NCBI GenBank assembly: GCA_002370555.1
Contig: AP014718.1
Coordinates: forward strand, 1,736,001 to 1,800,000
Source: Arthrobacter sp. Hiyo4
GTDB taxonomy: Bacteria; Actinomycetota; Actinomycetes; Actinomycetales; Micrococcaceae
Reading direction: 5' to 3'
Length of the DNA stretch: 64,000 nt
Below are positions 22,043-32,725 of the stretch, piece after piece. Both the position numbers and the translations under genes were made by a program. Under the pieces are notes generated by a model, which saw only the letters and a list, made by a program, of their open reading frames with translations, made no database searches and was not told the DNA's origin. How positions within the stretch are numbered: position 1 is the first letter of the stretch; each line of letters opens with the position of its first letter.

Positions 22043-23641
22043 GTGATTACTGTCCAGGATCTTGAACTGCGCGCCGGCGCCCGGCTCCTCATGGACCAGG
22101 TGAGCTTCCGCATCGACAAGGGCGACAAGATCGGCCTCGTCGGCCGTAACGGCGCAGGCAAGACTACCCTGACCCGCGTACTCGCGGGCGAAGGCCAGCC
22201 CGCCGGCGGCAAGGTGACCCGCAGCGGCGAGATCGGCTACCTGCCGCAGGATCCCCGGACCCCGGATATGGAACAGCTGGCCCGCGACCGCATCCTCTCC
22301 GCCCGCGGCCTGGACATCGCCGTCAACAACCTCAAGAAGACCCATGAGGACATGGCCAGCGAGGACACCGAGATCCAGCGCAAGGCGATGAACCGCTATG
22401 ACCGGCTGGAATCCGAGTTCCTGGCTGCCGGCGGATACGCGGCCGAGGCCGAGGCCGCCGCGATCTGCTCCAACCTGGCCCTCCCGGACCGGCTGCTGAA
22501 CCAGCCGCTCAAGACCCTGTCCGGCGGCCAGCGCCGTCGTGTGGAACTCGCCCGGATCCTGTACTCGGACGCCGAAACGATGCTCCTCGATGAGCCCACC
22601 AACCACCTCGACGCGGATTCCATCACCTGGCTCCGCGAGTTCCTGAAGAACCACCAGGGCGGCCTGATCGTGATCAGCCACGACACCGAGCTGCTCGAAG
22701 CCACCGTCAACAAAGTGTTCCTGCTGGATCCCAACCGCGCCAAGATCGACTTCTACAACATGAACTGGAAGCGCTACCTCCAGCAGCGCGAAACGGACGA
22801 GCGCGCCCGCAAGCGTGAGCGCGCCAATGCCGAAAAGAAGGCCCAGGTCCTCATCGACCAGGCCAACAAAATGCGCGCCAAGGCCACCAAAGCCGTCGCA
22901 GCGCAGAACATGGCCAAGCGTGCCGAACGTCTGCTGGGCGGCCTCGAAGCCGTCCGCGCGACCGACCGCGTGGCAGCCCTGCGCTTCCCGGATCCGTCAC
23001 CCTGCGGCAAGACCCCGCTAACCGCGGACGGACTCAGCAAGTCCTACGGCTCACTGGAGATCTTCACCGATGTGGACCTGGCCATCGACCGCGGCTCCAA
23101 GGTGGTTATCCTGGGCCTCAACGGCGCCGGCAAGACCACGCTACTGCGGATGCTCGCCGGCGTCGACAAGCCGGACACCGGAGAGGTCGTGGCGGGCCAC
23201 GGCCTGAAGGTGGGCTACTACGCCCAGGAGCACGAAACGCTCGACGTGGACCGCACCGTCCTGCAAAACATGCGCTCCTCCGCCCCGGACATGAACGACG
23301 CGGAGGTCCGCAACATCCTGGGCTCGTTCCTGTTCTCCGGAGACGACGTCGACAAGCCCGCCGGTGTGCTCTCCGGCGGCGAGAAGACCCGGCTGGCCCT
23401 GGCCACCATCGTGGCCTCGAGCGCGAACGTGTTACTCCTTGACGAGCCCACCAACAACCTCGACCCGGCCAGCCGCGCCGAAATCCTCGGGGCCCTGAGC
23501 AACTACACCGGCGCCGTCGTCCTCGTCAGCCACGATGAAGGTGCCGTCGAAGCCCTGAACCCCGAGCGCGTCGTTCTGCTGCCCGACGGCATCGAGGACC
23601 ACTGGAACGAAGACTACCTGGACCTGATTACGCTGGCTTAG
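22043..23641 (+). CDS. ABC-F family ATP-binding protein (ribosome-associated type)
   Basis: Soluble twin-ATPase protein of 532 residues from a GTG at 22043, with no membrane domain. The first cassette has GRNGAGKTT, LSGGQRRRVELA and MLLDEPTNHLDADS; the second has GLNGAGKTT, LSGGEKTRLALA and LLLDEPTNNLDPAS. Between them is the basic linker (about residues 230-300, rich in Lys/Arg/Ala) that enters the ribosomal E site in this family. It could be a translation factor or an antibiotic-resistance ribosome protector; the sequence does not decide. The frame is intact throughout. Confidence 0.92.
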   Translation: MITVQDLELRAGARLLMDQVSFRIDKGDKIGLVGRNGAGKTTLTRVLAGEGQPAGGKVTRSGEIGYLPQDPRTPDMEQLARDRILSARGLDIAVNNLKKTHEDMASEDTEIQRKAMNRYDRLESEFLAAGGYAAEAEAAAICSNLALPDRLLNQPLKTLSGGQRRRVELARILYSDAETMLLDEPTNHLDADSITWLREFLKNHQGGLIVISHDTELLEATVNKVFLLDPNRAKIDFYNMNWKRYLQQRETDERARKRERANAEKKAQVLIDQANKMRAKATKAVAAQNMAKRAERLLGGLEAVRATDRVAALRFPDPSPCGKTPLTADGLSKSYGSLEIFTDVDLAIDRGSKVVILGLNGAGKTTLLRMLAGVDKPDTGEVVAGHGLKVGYYAQEHETLDVDRTVLQNMRSSAPDMNDAEVRNILGSFLFSGDDVDKPAGVLSGGEKTRLALATIVASSANVLLLDEPTNNLDPASRAEILGALSNYTGAVVLVSHDEGAVEALNPERVVLLPDGIEDHWNEDYLDLITLA

Positions 23642-23803
23642 TCCGGTTGGCGTCCGCCTCACCTTCCGCTTAGCACCGCGCTCGATTTGCCGCGTGCTCG
23701 CTCGTTCCTCGCTTAGACGCACGCTACGCAAATCCACCGCGTCGCTGCGCTTGTGCGTCGGTCAACCTATTGCACGGCACTCGAAGGAGCGTCTAACGGG
23801 GAG
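23642..23803. repeat. intergenic repeat-like segment with short inverted arms
   Basis: This spacer of 162 bases contains GATTTGC at 23684-23690 and its complement GCAAATC at 23728-23734. The intervening stretch is rich in CGCTCG and CGTGC words (gtgctcgctcgttcctcgct). It looks like a dispersed intergenic palindromic element. No coding frame is supported. Confidence 0.4.
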
Positions 23804-24283
23804 CTAGCGGACCTTGAGTTCCGTTGCCTCTGTGATCCGCAGCAGGTCTTCGTACGTGATGCTGAACATTGAGTTGTGGTCTCCTGCTCCGGCCCAGAGG
23901 AGTTTGTGGGCTTTGAGGGAATTGTCCAGGAGAGTCCTGATCTTTGCCGGGTGGCCTATCGGGGCTACTCCGCCTACTTCCTGGCCTGTGTGGTGCAGGA
24001 CGAAAGTGGCGGTGGCCCTGCGGATCTTTCCTGTTCCCAGCTGCGCCGCGACGAGCGCCGTGTTTACCTTGGCGGCACCACTGGCCAGGATCAGGAGCGG
24101 GGCGCCGTCGACGTCGAAGATCAGGCTGTTCGTAATGGCCGCGACGTCGCAGCCGAGCGCCTCAGCCGCGGCAGCCGCCGTCGGGACCTTCGTGTCGAAG
24201 ACCCGCACCGTGTCCTGGGCGCCGGCCGCGGTCAGGGCGTTTTTCACATTCGCCACCGGGGCGGCAGCTTCCACACTGTGCAT
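23804..24283 (-). CDS. YbaK/EbsC-family aminoacyl-tRNA deacylase-like protein
   Basis: Cytosolic protein of 159 residues related to Cys-tRNA(Pro) deacylases. Conserved features are AITNSLIFDVDGAPLLILASG with the central segment, the KIRRAT stretch, and GQEVGGVAPIGHP near 105-117, which forms the active-site glycine loop. It starts 3 nt after the SURF1 gene and is the last gene of the DUF3099-Cys-rich protein-SURF1-YbaK operon. The exact tRNA substrate cannot be told from sequence. Confidence 0.9.
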   Translation of the reverse strand: MHSVEAAAPVANVKNALTAAGAQDTVRVFDTKVPTAAAAAEALGCDVAAITNSLIFDVDGAPLLILASGAAKVNTALVAAQLGTGKIRRATATFVLHHTGQEVGGVAPIGHPAKIRTLLDNSLKAHKLLWAGAGDHNSMFSITYEDLLRITEATELKVR

Positions 24284-24286
24284 GCG

Positions 24287-25179
24287 TCAGTAGCCCTGGG
24301 CGTCCAGGAGAGCGTCTTCCTCTTCTTCTGCGGTCGCCTTCTTACGCTTGCGGGCAACAGGCGGACGACGGCGGGCTGCCGCAGCGGCGGAGTGCACCGG
24401 GCTGCCTGAATCGCGCGAGCCATCCTCATTCTCAAGCTCGTCGGCGGCGTCGATCGCGGCATTCCTGGCCTGCTGCCGTGCGGCGTATCCGAAGCCCACG
24501 AACATCAGCACCCCAAACGCGAACCACTGCAACGAATAGGACAGGTGCGTGCCTTCTTCGGTGGCCGGCTTCGGGAACGGGAACGGGATGTCAGCGGGGG
24601 CGGGAGATTCAGACGCCAGCTGCCCGTAGGCGCCAGTGAGTACGGGATAGCCCAGTTGGTCGGCGTAAGTGGGGAGATCGATGGATGCAAGCTGGCCGGC
24701 GGGGCGCCGCGGTCCAGCTGCGGCTCGCCGTGCTTGAGGCGGACGACGGCGGTCACGGGTCCGGCGGGAGGCGCCGGGATGGAATCGGGACTGCCCGGGT
24801 TCTTGTTGCCGATGGGCAGCCAGCCGCGGTCGATCACCACAGTTTCACCGGTCTCCAGCTTGAACGGGACAACCACCTCATACCCGGGCTGCCCGTTCAG
24901 TGGACGGTTGCGGACAATCCGCTGGCCGGAGGGATCATACGTGCCCTGGAGTTCCACCTGGGTCCATTCCTTCGACGGGTCCAGGGCGGAGAATTCTTCC
25001 CTCGCCTCGTCGAAGGAGATGGGTGTGGCGGAATAGTTGGTGACCACGCGGTTGATCTCCGCGAGGGTCTCTTCGCGGCGGTCCATCTGCCAGCGGCCCA
25101 GGAAGACGCAGGCAGCGGCAAAGATGGCGGCAAGCAGAAGGTACCCCAGCCACTTGCTGGAAAAGAGGAAGCGGTACAT
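24287..25179 (-). CDS. SURF1-family cytochrome oxidase assembly protein
   Basis: Membrane protein that assists heme A insertion into cytochrome c oxidase. The ATG at 25179 gives MYRFLFSSKWLGYLLLAAIF, the first membrane segment. FLGRWQMDRREE, YDPSGQRIVRNRPLNG and VVIDRGWLPIGN are SURF1 landmarks. The frame breaks at the GGGG run 24701-24704; one extra base gives APAGQLASIDLPTYADQLGYP and leads into the second membrane segment (LQWFAFGVLMFVGFGYAAR) and a charged C-terminal tail ending at 24287. The corrected length is about 297 residues. It starts directly after the upstream gene's stop. Confidence 0.9.
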
Positions 25180-25451
25180 TCAGCAGTCCTGCCCTACCGG
25201 CGCCCGGCCGGTGTCCTGCCCCGAATCCAGTACCAGGGTTTCCTTCCAGAGCCCGCGGGTCTGGAGGTAATCTTCCAGCCAGTCACGGTGGTCATCGCAG
25301 GCAAGCCAGGTCTTGCGGCGTTCCGGCGTGTGGATTTTGGGGTTGTTCCAGAGCAATTGCCAGGAAGCTTCCGCGCGGCAGGCCTTGCGGGAGCACATGG
25401 CCGCCATAGCCGGCGGGGGACCAGCGTTCCCTGCAGCCAGGTCAAAAATGT

Positions 25452-25455
<4 letters not shown>
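25180..25455 (-). CDS. conserved small cysteine-containing protein, function unknown
   Basis: A protein of 91 residues with CSRKAC near 21-26 and a later single Cys in KTWLACDDHRDWLEDYL, a pattern seen in a conserved actinobacterial family of unknown function. No signal peptide or membrane segment is evident. It overlaps the DUF3099 gene by ATGA and abuts the SURF1 gene, so all three are translated together. The Cys/His residues could bind a metal, but that is a guess. Confidence 0.75.
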
Positions 25456-26755
<1,300 letters not shown>

Positions 26756-26869
26756 AACTAGCGTGAAAGGGCTTCTTTGTCTGGGTCACACAAGCGAATC
26801 TGGTGCAGTCGCTGGCATGATGGACTTCAGACCTCAAGCGATTTAGACGTTTCAAACAAAGGAGCCCAT

Positions 26870-27622
26870 ATGGGACTGCTGGACAACAAAACCGCCATTG
26901 TGACCGGATCTTCGCGGGGAATCGGCGCAGAAGTGGCCAAGAACCTCGCTGCCGAGGGCGCCGCCGTCGTAGTTAATTACCGCCAGAAGGCGCCGCGCGC
27001 CAACAAGGTGGTCGCAGGAATTGAAGCTGCCGGAGGCCGCGCCACCGCAGTGGGTGCGGACCTCACCACCCAGGAAGGCGTGCAGGCCCTGGCCAGCGCT
27101 GCCATGGAGAACTTCGGTTCGCTGGATGTTCTGGTGCTCAACGCTTCCGGCGGCATGGAGTCCGGCATGGCAGACGACTACGCCCTGAAGCTGAACCGCG
27201 ACGCCCAGGTCAACATGCTCAACGCCGCCGTGCCCCTGATGAAGGAAGGCTCACGCGTGGTCTTCGTGACCAGCCACCAGGCCCACTTCATCAATTCCGT
27301 GCCCACCATGCCCGAATACGAGCCCGTGGCCCGCAGCAAGCGTGCCGGCGAGGACGCCCTGCGTGAGCTCCTTCCGAACCTGGCTGAGAAGGGCATCTCA
27401 CTGGTGGTGGTGTCCGGCGACATGATCGAAGGCACCGTCACGGCGACGCTGCTGGACCGCTCGAACCCGGGCGCCATCGAAGCCCGCCGCGCCGAGGCCG
27501 GAAAGCTCTATTCCGTGGAGGAGTTCGCTGAGGTTGTGGCCAGCATGGCGACCGCGGACGTCGAATCCGGCCACACGGAGTACGCTGGCGGCTCCGACTA
27601 CTTCGGCAAGGGCGCCGAGTAG
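26870..27622 (+). CDS. SDR oxidoreductase with enoyl-ACP reductase-like (FabL-type) active site
   Basis: A protein of 250 residues starting at the ATG at 26870, which follows an AAAGGAG ribosome site. The cofactor motif is classical (TGSSRGIG, 12-19), but the catalytic Tyr150 and Lys157 are separated by six residues (YEPVARSK). This spacing is typical of FabI/InhA/FabL enoyl reductases, not of ordinary SDRs with Y-x3-K. Bacillus FabL combines the same two features. The position after fabG supports an enoyl-ACP reductase role, making this a possible functional counterpart of InhA. The function remains inference. Confidence 0.78.
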   Translation: MGLLDNKTAIVTGSSRGIGAEVAKNLAAEGAAVVVNYRQKAPRANKVVAGIEAAGGRATAVGADLTTQEGVQALASAAMENFGSLDVLVLNASGGMESGMADDYALKLNRDAQVNMLNAAVPLMKEGSRVVFVTSHQAHFINSVPTMPEYEPVARSKRAGEDALRELLPNLAEKGISLVVVSGDMIEGTVTATLLDRSNPGAIEARRAEAGKLYSVEEFAEVVASMATADVESGHTEYAGGSDYFGKGAE

Positions 27623-27683
27623 CCGTTCCGGACATCCCGCAAGGGCCGCAGTTGCCCGCGCCAAAACCCCATCACCACGACGA

Positions 27684-27714
27684 GCTCCGGGCAGTACTGC
27701 TGCCCGGAGCTTTT
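27684..27714 (+). terminator. Rho-independent terminator of the fabG-SDR operon
   Basis: A perfect 11-bp stem (GCTCCGGGCAG / CTGCCCGGAGC) with a 5-nt loop is followed by TTTT. It lies 60 nt after the SDR stop. Confidence 0.88.
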
Positions 27715-27718
27715 GTCT

Positions 27719-28201
27719 GTCGCGCTGGCGGATCCCGAAGGTGTCGAGTTCCGTATCCGGCAGGCCGCCAGCGGCCCGGTGCCCAGGCGGTCAATCTTCC
27801 CGGCGGATGGAACTTCAGTGACCTCCATGCAACAGACACCGAGGCAGCCGCCGCCTTCTATACAAAGGCCTTCGGCTGGCAGTTCGACACCCTCGCGTTT
27901 GGAATCATGATCCGCCGCCCGGATACGGTGATCGCCTCGAGGCAACCGTCGACCCCAACATCAGGGTTCGCCAGCCGGGTGACCTCGTGCCCCACGGCTT
28001 CGAGGACGCCGTTGCCTGGCTTGCCTCCGCGGCAGCCGGTGAGGGTCCGCAGTGGCACGTGAGGTTTACGGTCGGGATGCGGCGCGGCTCGGCGCCGTCA
28101 TCCTGAGGCAGGACGATACCGAGTGGACGCGCACCGTTCTGATCCGGGATCCCGGCGGGCCGTTTTCACCGCGAGCCAGTTCACGCCGCCGTCGGGCTGA
28201 G
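27719..28201 (+). pseudogene. remnant of a two-domain VOC/glyoxalase-like protein, 5' truncated
   Basis: The segment begins directly after the terminator with VALADPEGVEFRIRQA, which matches the end of a first VOC domain. It continues, across several one-base breaks, through the second domain: GGWNFSDLHATDTEAAAAFYTKAFGWQFDT, then DLVPHGFEDAVAWLA, DAARLGAVILRQDDTEWTRT and VFTASQFTPPSG to a stop at 28201. The base errors alone could be sequencing mistakes, but the missing first domain of about 100 residues is real: the terminator occupies its place. I therefore call a truncated gene. Such proteins are sometimes annotated as 27-kDa antigen or glyoxalase-like. Confidence 0.65.
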
Positions 28202-28232
28202 CGGACCCGGCCGGCGGGACGGAGACTGTGGC

Positions 28233-29126
28233 TCAGACCCCGGCGATGTGGCGCACCGCGTCGAGGTACGGCATGTTGATCGCGGAGTCGGCGACGGCCC
28301 GGACCGCAGGTTTGGCGTTGAACGCCACTCCCATCCCGGCGGCCCCGAGCATGTCCAGGTCGTTGGCGCCGTCGCCCACGGCAATGGTGTGTTCCATCGC
28401 GATTCCTTCTGCGGCCGCCCACTCGCGCAGGTACTTTTCCTTCGCTGCACGGTCGATGACGGCACCGAGCACCTTGCCGGTCAGGGCGCCGTCCACAACC
28501 TCAAGTTCGTTCGCCAGCCAGTAGTCCAGGCCCAGATCCTCAGCGATGGGACCCAGTATCTGGTTGAACCCGCCGGACACCACGGCCACCACGTGGCCTG
28601 CAGCCTTGAACGCCGCAACCAGCTCAGCGGCACCTTCGCTCAGCTTCACTTCCGCCCGGACGGAATCGACGACGGCGGCCGGCAGCCCTGCGAGCACGGC
28701 CACCCGCGCATGGAGGCTCTGTGCGAAGTCCAGTTCACCGCGCATCGCCGCTTCGGTGACTGCCGCCACTTCCTCCCGCTTACCCGCATAGGCTGCCAGG
28801 AGCTCGATGACTTCCTGCTGGATCAGCGTCGAATCAACGTCCATGATCAGCAGCTTCCGCGGAGCCGCACGCAGGCCAGCGGGAACGATGGCGGTGTCCA
28901 GGCCATCCTGCGCCGCCTTGGCCACCGCCCGGCGGAGCGCCGAAATGCCGGCGTCCGTGCCATCCGCGACAGCGACCTCGGCAGTGTGGACCTCAAACCG
29001 GCTGTCCCCGCCCCTTGATTCGGATTGGATCGTGGCGCCACTGCCCGTCAGGGCGGAGCGCAGCTTGTCGAGCCCGGAGGCAGCCAGTTTTGGGCCATAG
29101 CTGACCGCAGTCACGTTCGAAGTCAT
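28233..29126 (-). CDS. serB: phosphoserine phosphatase
   Basis: HAD-superfamily enzyme for the last step of serine biosynthesis. I chose the ATG at 29126 (MTSNVTAVSYGPKL); an upstream start at 29246 would add 40 residues unlike the family. An N-terminal regulatory-type region of about 90 residues is followed by HAD motif I DVDSTLI, motif II VVSGGFNQI, the conserved Lys in AAKEKYL, and motif III VGDGANDLDML. The product is 297 residues. It is convergent with the VOC remnant and divergent from an ABC ATPase gene. Confidence 0.93.
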   Translation of the reverse strand: MTSNVTAVSYGPKLAASGLDKLRSALTGSGATIQSESRGGDSRFEVHTAEVAVADGTDAGISALRRAVAKAAQDGLDTAIVPAGLRAAPRKLLIMDVDSTLIQQEVIELLAAYAGKREEVAAVTEAAMRGELDFAQSLHARVAVLAGLPAAVVDSVRAEVKLSEGAAELVAAFKAAGHVVAVVSGGFNQILGPIAEDLGLDYWLANELEVVDGALTGKVLGAVIDRAAKEKYLREWAAAEGIAMEHTIAVGDGANDLDMLGAAGMGVAFNAKPAVRAVADSAINMPYLDAVRHIAGV

Positions 29127-29292
29127 GGCTGCAATCTTAGCCAGCCGTGGAGAGCCGCCCGAATTGATTGCGCCACGTGATGGCGAACCCGCGGGCCAGC
29201 CGGCATACGGGACGTGGCCGGGACTGTGACAACCGTCGCTGTCCACGTTTCAGTTATCAGTCCGTCCCTGTTTTGTCCTAGTGTCTACTCCT

Positions 29293-30078
29293 ATGAGTGA
29301 TGTTCTTGAATTGGCCGCCGTCAGCGTTGTCCGTGGGTCTAAAACGCTCCTGAACAAGGTGGACTGGCAGGTCAGGGAGGGCGAGCGCTGGGTCATCCTG
29401 GGACCCAACGGCGCAGGCAAGACCACTCTCCTGCAAATTGCTGCAGCCCGTCTTCACCCCACCAGCGGCATAGCCGGCGTTCTGGAGGAAATCCTCGGCT
29501 CCGTGGACGTGTTTGAACTCCGGCCCCGCATCGGTCTTTCCTCCGCTGCCTTGGCCAACCAGATCCCCGAGGATGAGACCGTCCTGAACGTTGTGGTCAC
29601 GGCCGCATACGGCGTAACGGGCCGCTGGCGTGAAGGCTATGAGCGCGCTGACGAACGCCGGGCTTTCCGGCTGCTCAATGACTGGGGCATGGGGCCTCTG
29701 CTCAACCGGAAGTTCGCGTCCTTGTCCGAGGGGGAGCGCAAACGGGCCCAGATCGCCCGCGCCCTGATGACGGATCCTGAGCTTCTCCTCCTGGACGAAC
29801 CGGGCGCCGGCCTGGACCTGGGTGGACGTGAGGAACTGGTGCACCGCCTCAGCGAACTGGCCCGCGACGAATCGGCGCCCGCCATCGTTCTGGTCACCCA
29901 CCACCTTGAAGAAGTCCCGCCGGGGTTCACCCACGCCATGCTGCTCCGGGACGCGAACGTGGTTGCGTCCGGACCCATCACCGAGGTGCTCACGGCCGAG
30001 AACCTCAGCCAGACCTTCGGCCTTGAGCTTGACGTCAATGCCAGCGCGGGCAGGTACACCGCCGCCGCACGCCGCTAG
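29293..30078 (+). CDS. ABC transporter ATP-binding protein (stand-alone, YlmA/ModF-like)
   Basis: ATPase of about 261 residues with Walker A GPNGAGKTT, signature SLSEGERKR, Walker B LLLLDEPGAGLD and switch His in VTHHLEEVP. The signature has SEGE rather than SGGE, as in the YlmA/ModF group. No permease is next to it, and the gene that follows after 14 nt encodes a TauE-type permease. A GTG at 29281 is an alternative start. The function is unassigned; the protein may act alone. Confidence 0.85.
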   Translation: MSDVLELAAVSVVRGSKTLLNKVDWQVREGERWVILGPNGAGKTTLLQIAAARLHPTSGIAGVLEEILGSVDVFELRPRIGLSSAALANQIPEDETVLNVVVTAAYGVTGRWREGYERADERRAFRLLNDWGMGPLLNRKFASLSEGERKRAQIARALMTDPELLLLDEPGAGLDLGGREELVHRLSELARDESAPAIVLVTHHLEEVPPGFTHAMLLRDANVVASGPITEVLTAENLSQTFGLELDVNASAGRYTAAARR

Positions 30079-30092
30079 CGCGGCCTTGCCCC

Positions 30093-30878
30093 GTGGAGCT
30101 TTTCAGTAGCATCCTTGTGTTTTTTGCCGGCCTCTGGGCCGGCACCATCAACGCCGTTGTAGGCTCCGGCACCCTGGTCACCTTTCCTGTCCTGATAGCC
30201 CTTGGTATTGCGCCGGTAACAGCCTCCATTAGTAACGCCATGGGGCTCGTGGCAGGCAACGCCGCTGGCGCCTGGGGATACCGGAAGGAACTCAAAGGCC
30301 GCGGGCAGCAGCTGCTTAGGCTGCTGCCCGCCTCCCTCCTCGGTGGCATCAGTGGCGCGTGGCTGCTGCTGCACCTTCCCGAGGAGGTGTTCCACTACGC
30401 GGCGCCGGCCCTGATTGTCCTCGCCCTCCTGATGGTGGTCTTCCAGCCACGGCTTCAACAGTGGGTGCGGAACAGGGAAGAAAACCCCGAGCACGCCCTC
30501 AAGGACAAGAACCACGGCGTGCTGTTGATCGTGCTGGTGTACCTGGCCGGTGTCTACGGGGGCTATTTCGTGGCCGCCCAGGGCATCCTGCTGGTGGGCA
30601 TCCTGGGCGTGTTCATGACGGGTACCATCCAGAACGCCAACGCCATGAAGAACATCCTGGTCCTGGGTGTGAACATCGTGGCGGCGGCTTCCTACCTGCT
30701 GTTCGCATTCGGCCGCATCAACTGGGCGGTGGTGGCCCTTATCGCTGTCAGCTCCCTGATTGGCGGCGTCATCGGTTCCAAGGTGGGTCGCCGGCTCTCC
30801 CCGCCGGTCCTTCGCGGCGTGATCTTTGCACTCGGCCTGGTGGCGCTGGGCTTCATGATCGCCAACCTGATGAAATAA
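30093..30878 (+). CDS. sulfite exporter TauE/SafE family (TSUP) membrane protein
   Basis: Integral membrane protein of 261 residues from a GTG at 30093, with about eight hydrophobic helices. The two related halves are visible, with GTINAVVGSGTLVTFPVL in the first and YLAGVYGGYFVAAQGILLVG in the second, both typical of TSUP. The family exports sulfite, sulfoacetate or other organosulfur anions. The specific substrate cannot be told. It ends 7 nt before the SpoU-family methyltransferase gene and may be co-transcribed with it. Confidence 0.9.
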   Translation: MELFSSILVFFAGLWAGTINAVVGSGTLVTFPVLIALGIAPVTASISNAMGLVAGNAAGAWGYRKELKGRGQQLLRLLPASLLGGISGAWLLLHLPEEVFHYAAPALIVLALLMVVFQPRLQQWVRNREENPEHALKDKNHGVLLIVLVYLAGVYGGYFVAAQGILLVGILGVFMTGTIQNANAMKNILVLGVNIVAAASYLLFAFGRINWAVVALIAVSSLIGGVIGSKVGRRLSPPVLRGVIFALGLVALGFMIANLMK

Positions 30879-30885
30879 TCGGCCC

Positions 30886-31777
30886 GTGACAATCCACTAC
30901 CTCGAATCGGCCGGTGATCCCCGCGTCTCCGACTACACGCAGCTGACGGACGTCCACCTGCGGAAGCTGCGTGAACCGGCGGAAGGAATGTACATCGCCG
31001 AATCCTCACGGGTTCTGCGCCGGGCGTTGGCGGCCGGCCACCGGGCAAGGTCGTTCTTCCTGGCAGAGAAATGGCTGGCTGACCTGCAGGATGTCCTCGG
31101 TGCCTATCCGGACGTTCCCGCCTTTATCGGCACCGCGGCGCTGCTTGAAGACATCACCGGGTTCCACCTCCACCGCGGCGCCATGGCGGCCATGCAACGA
31201 CCGGAACCGGTGCCCTCCAAGAACTGCTGGCCGGCGCGCGCCGGGTCGCGGTCCTGGAAGACATTGTGGACCACACCAATGTCAGTGGTCGCAAAATACA
31301 AGAGTCTGATCGAGCTCGTATGCCGGGACGATCAAGGATCGCGGTCCTGGAGAACCTTACCGACCATACAAACGTCGGGGCGATTTTCCGCAGCGCCGCA
31401 GCCATTGGCGTCGACGCTGTCCTGGTCTCTCCACAGTGTGCCGACCCGCTCTACCGACGCTCCATCCGGGTGTCGATGGGGACTGTGTTCCAAGTGCCAT
31501 GGACCAGAATCGAGTCGTGGCCTGGGGACCTTGAGGTACTCAAGGAAGCAGGCTACTTCGTGGCCGGCATGTCGCTCGGCGAAGGTGCCATCACACTCGA
31601 TGAGCTGGTCGCCCAGGACCACCCGAACCTGGCGCTGGTCTTCGGCACGGAGGGAGAGGGCTGAGGCCTGAGACTGATCAGGTGCTCGACGCGCGCGTGA
31701 CGATTCCGATGATGAACGGCGTCGACTCCCTCAACGTGGCTGCCTCGTCGGCGGTCGCCTTCTACGCGACCAAGTAG
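30886..31777 (+). CDS. hybrid SpoU/TrmH-family RNA 2'-O-methyltransferase (native 5' half, island-encoded 3' half)
   Basis: The native N-terminal half (MTIHYLESAGDPRVSDYTQL to RVAVLEDIVDHTNV) is joined in frame, after an 18-residue linker (SGRKIQESDRARMPGRSR), to a second copy of the SPOUT domain starting RIAVLENLTDHTNVGAIFRS. It ends at a TAG at 31777. The island copy keeps the AdoMet-knot motifs: NVGAIFRSAAAIG, LVFGTEGEG and IPMMNGVDSLNVAASSAVAF. One-base breaks near 31213 and 31661 must be corrected to read through. The displaced native 3' half lies 7.6 kb downstream. The product should still methylate tRNA or 23S rRNA, but the duplicated strand may affect folding. Confidence 0.75.
31274..31282 (+). 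repeat. left att-like core of the island
   Basis: CACCAATGT encodes HTNV at the point where the native methyltransferase sequence stops matching. It differs from the right copy by one T/C. The preceding ACATTG is also shared with the right junction at the same distance. Confidence 0.55.
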
Positions 31778-31986
31778 TGGTGAGCGTGACGCACCCGCCC
31801 GACCGCGGTGTCAGGAGCACGAAGAGCTGGATATGCCCTGGTTTCTGAGGCGAAACCGCAGGTCAGAGCACCATTTGGTAACAAGCGTTCGGCGCCAGGC
31901 GGCCTGGACACATGTCGGGGAAGCCGTGATCGATTCCCGGATCGTCCGAGCTCCGTGGTGCGGTATAGCCGGCGGGATGTACCGCA

Positions 31987-32703
31987 TCAATGCCAGCGGC
32001 GACTCCCCAGGAACGTCACAGCGGCGGTGATGGCGATGCCGAGGCCGATCGGGACGCTGAAATGGATCTGGAGCAGGAGTACTCCGCTGGCGGCCCCGGC
32101 GAACATAGCGAGGACAGCGCCCAGCCGTCGGTTGAGTAACCGGGGCCGTTGCTTGCCCACAAGTGACTCTCCGGCGAGGGAAGTCATGGTGGAAGTAATG
32201 ACCACTGTGGTCATGTCTCGTACGCCCAAATGTCGTGCAATCAGGGCCTGGGAGCCCATGTGCATGGCGATAACGGCGGCAACAATGACACCAATGGACT
32301 GCCGGCCGACGTCTTCCACGATGAGAGAGATGGCGGCGGTTCCCGTCAACGCGATACAACCCGCTGTGAGAAGGAGCGTCACCCGGCGGTTCCAGCCTTT
32401 CGGGCTTGACTGGAGCGTAGATCCGGCAACCGCCGCGCCAAGGAGAAAGGCGCCAAGTGCTACCAGTGGGCCCAAAGTTGGCAGGTTCGCCGCCCCGGCC
32501 AACGCCATCGCAAGAATCACCACGTTGCCGGTCATATTCCCGGTGAAGACATGATCAAGTCCAAGGTAGCCGACCGCGTCAACCACACCTGTAACGAGCG
32601 TGAGGGCCATCATGAGCATCAGTCGGAACTTTTCCGGAGACGACGCATTTTCTTGTGGGGTAGAGGCGGTTTTGGTACCTGAGCGGGCTACAGCTGATGT
32701 CAT
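31987..32703 (-). CDS. DUF1275 (YoaK-type) membrane protein
   Basis: A protein of 238 residues from the ATG at 32703, preceded by GAAGGA. The DUF1275 signature appears at the start of the membrane region: GVVDAVGYLGLDHVFTGNMTGN. About six to seven hydrophobic helices follow, with RHLGVRDMTTVVITSTMTSLA in the second half. The function of the family is unknown; it is thought to be a transporter. The gene lies on the island between the replacement methyltransferase half and the insertion sequence, and a perfect hairpin stands directly upstream. Confidence 0.88.
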   Translation of the reverse strand: MTSAVARSGTKTASTPQENASSPEKFRLMLMMALTLVTGVVDAVGYLGLDHVFTGNMTGNVVILAMALAGAANLPTLGPLVALGAFLLGAAVAGSTLQSSPKGWNRRVTLLLTAGCIALTGTAAISLIVEDVGRQSIGVIVAAVIAMHMGSQALIARHLGVRDMTTVVITSTMTSLAGESLVGKQRPRLLNRRLGAVLAMFAGAASGVLLLQIHFSVPIGLGIAITAAVTFLGSRRWH

Positions 32704-32725
32704 GGTTTAAGGGATCCTTCATCGT

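Noticed and set aside
31266..31664. Second SPOUT frame as an independent methyltransferase gene
   Set aside because: It lacks an N-terminal half and ribosome site of its own and is in frame with the native 5' half, so it is better read as a replacement 3' end.
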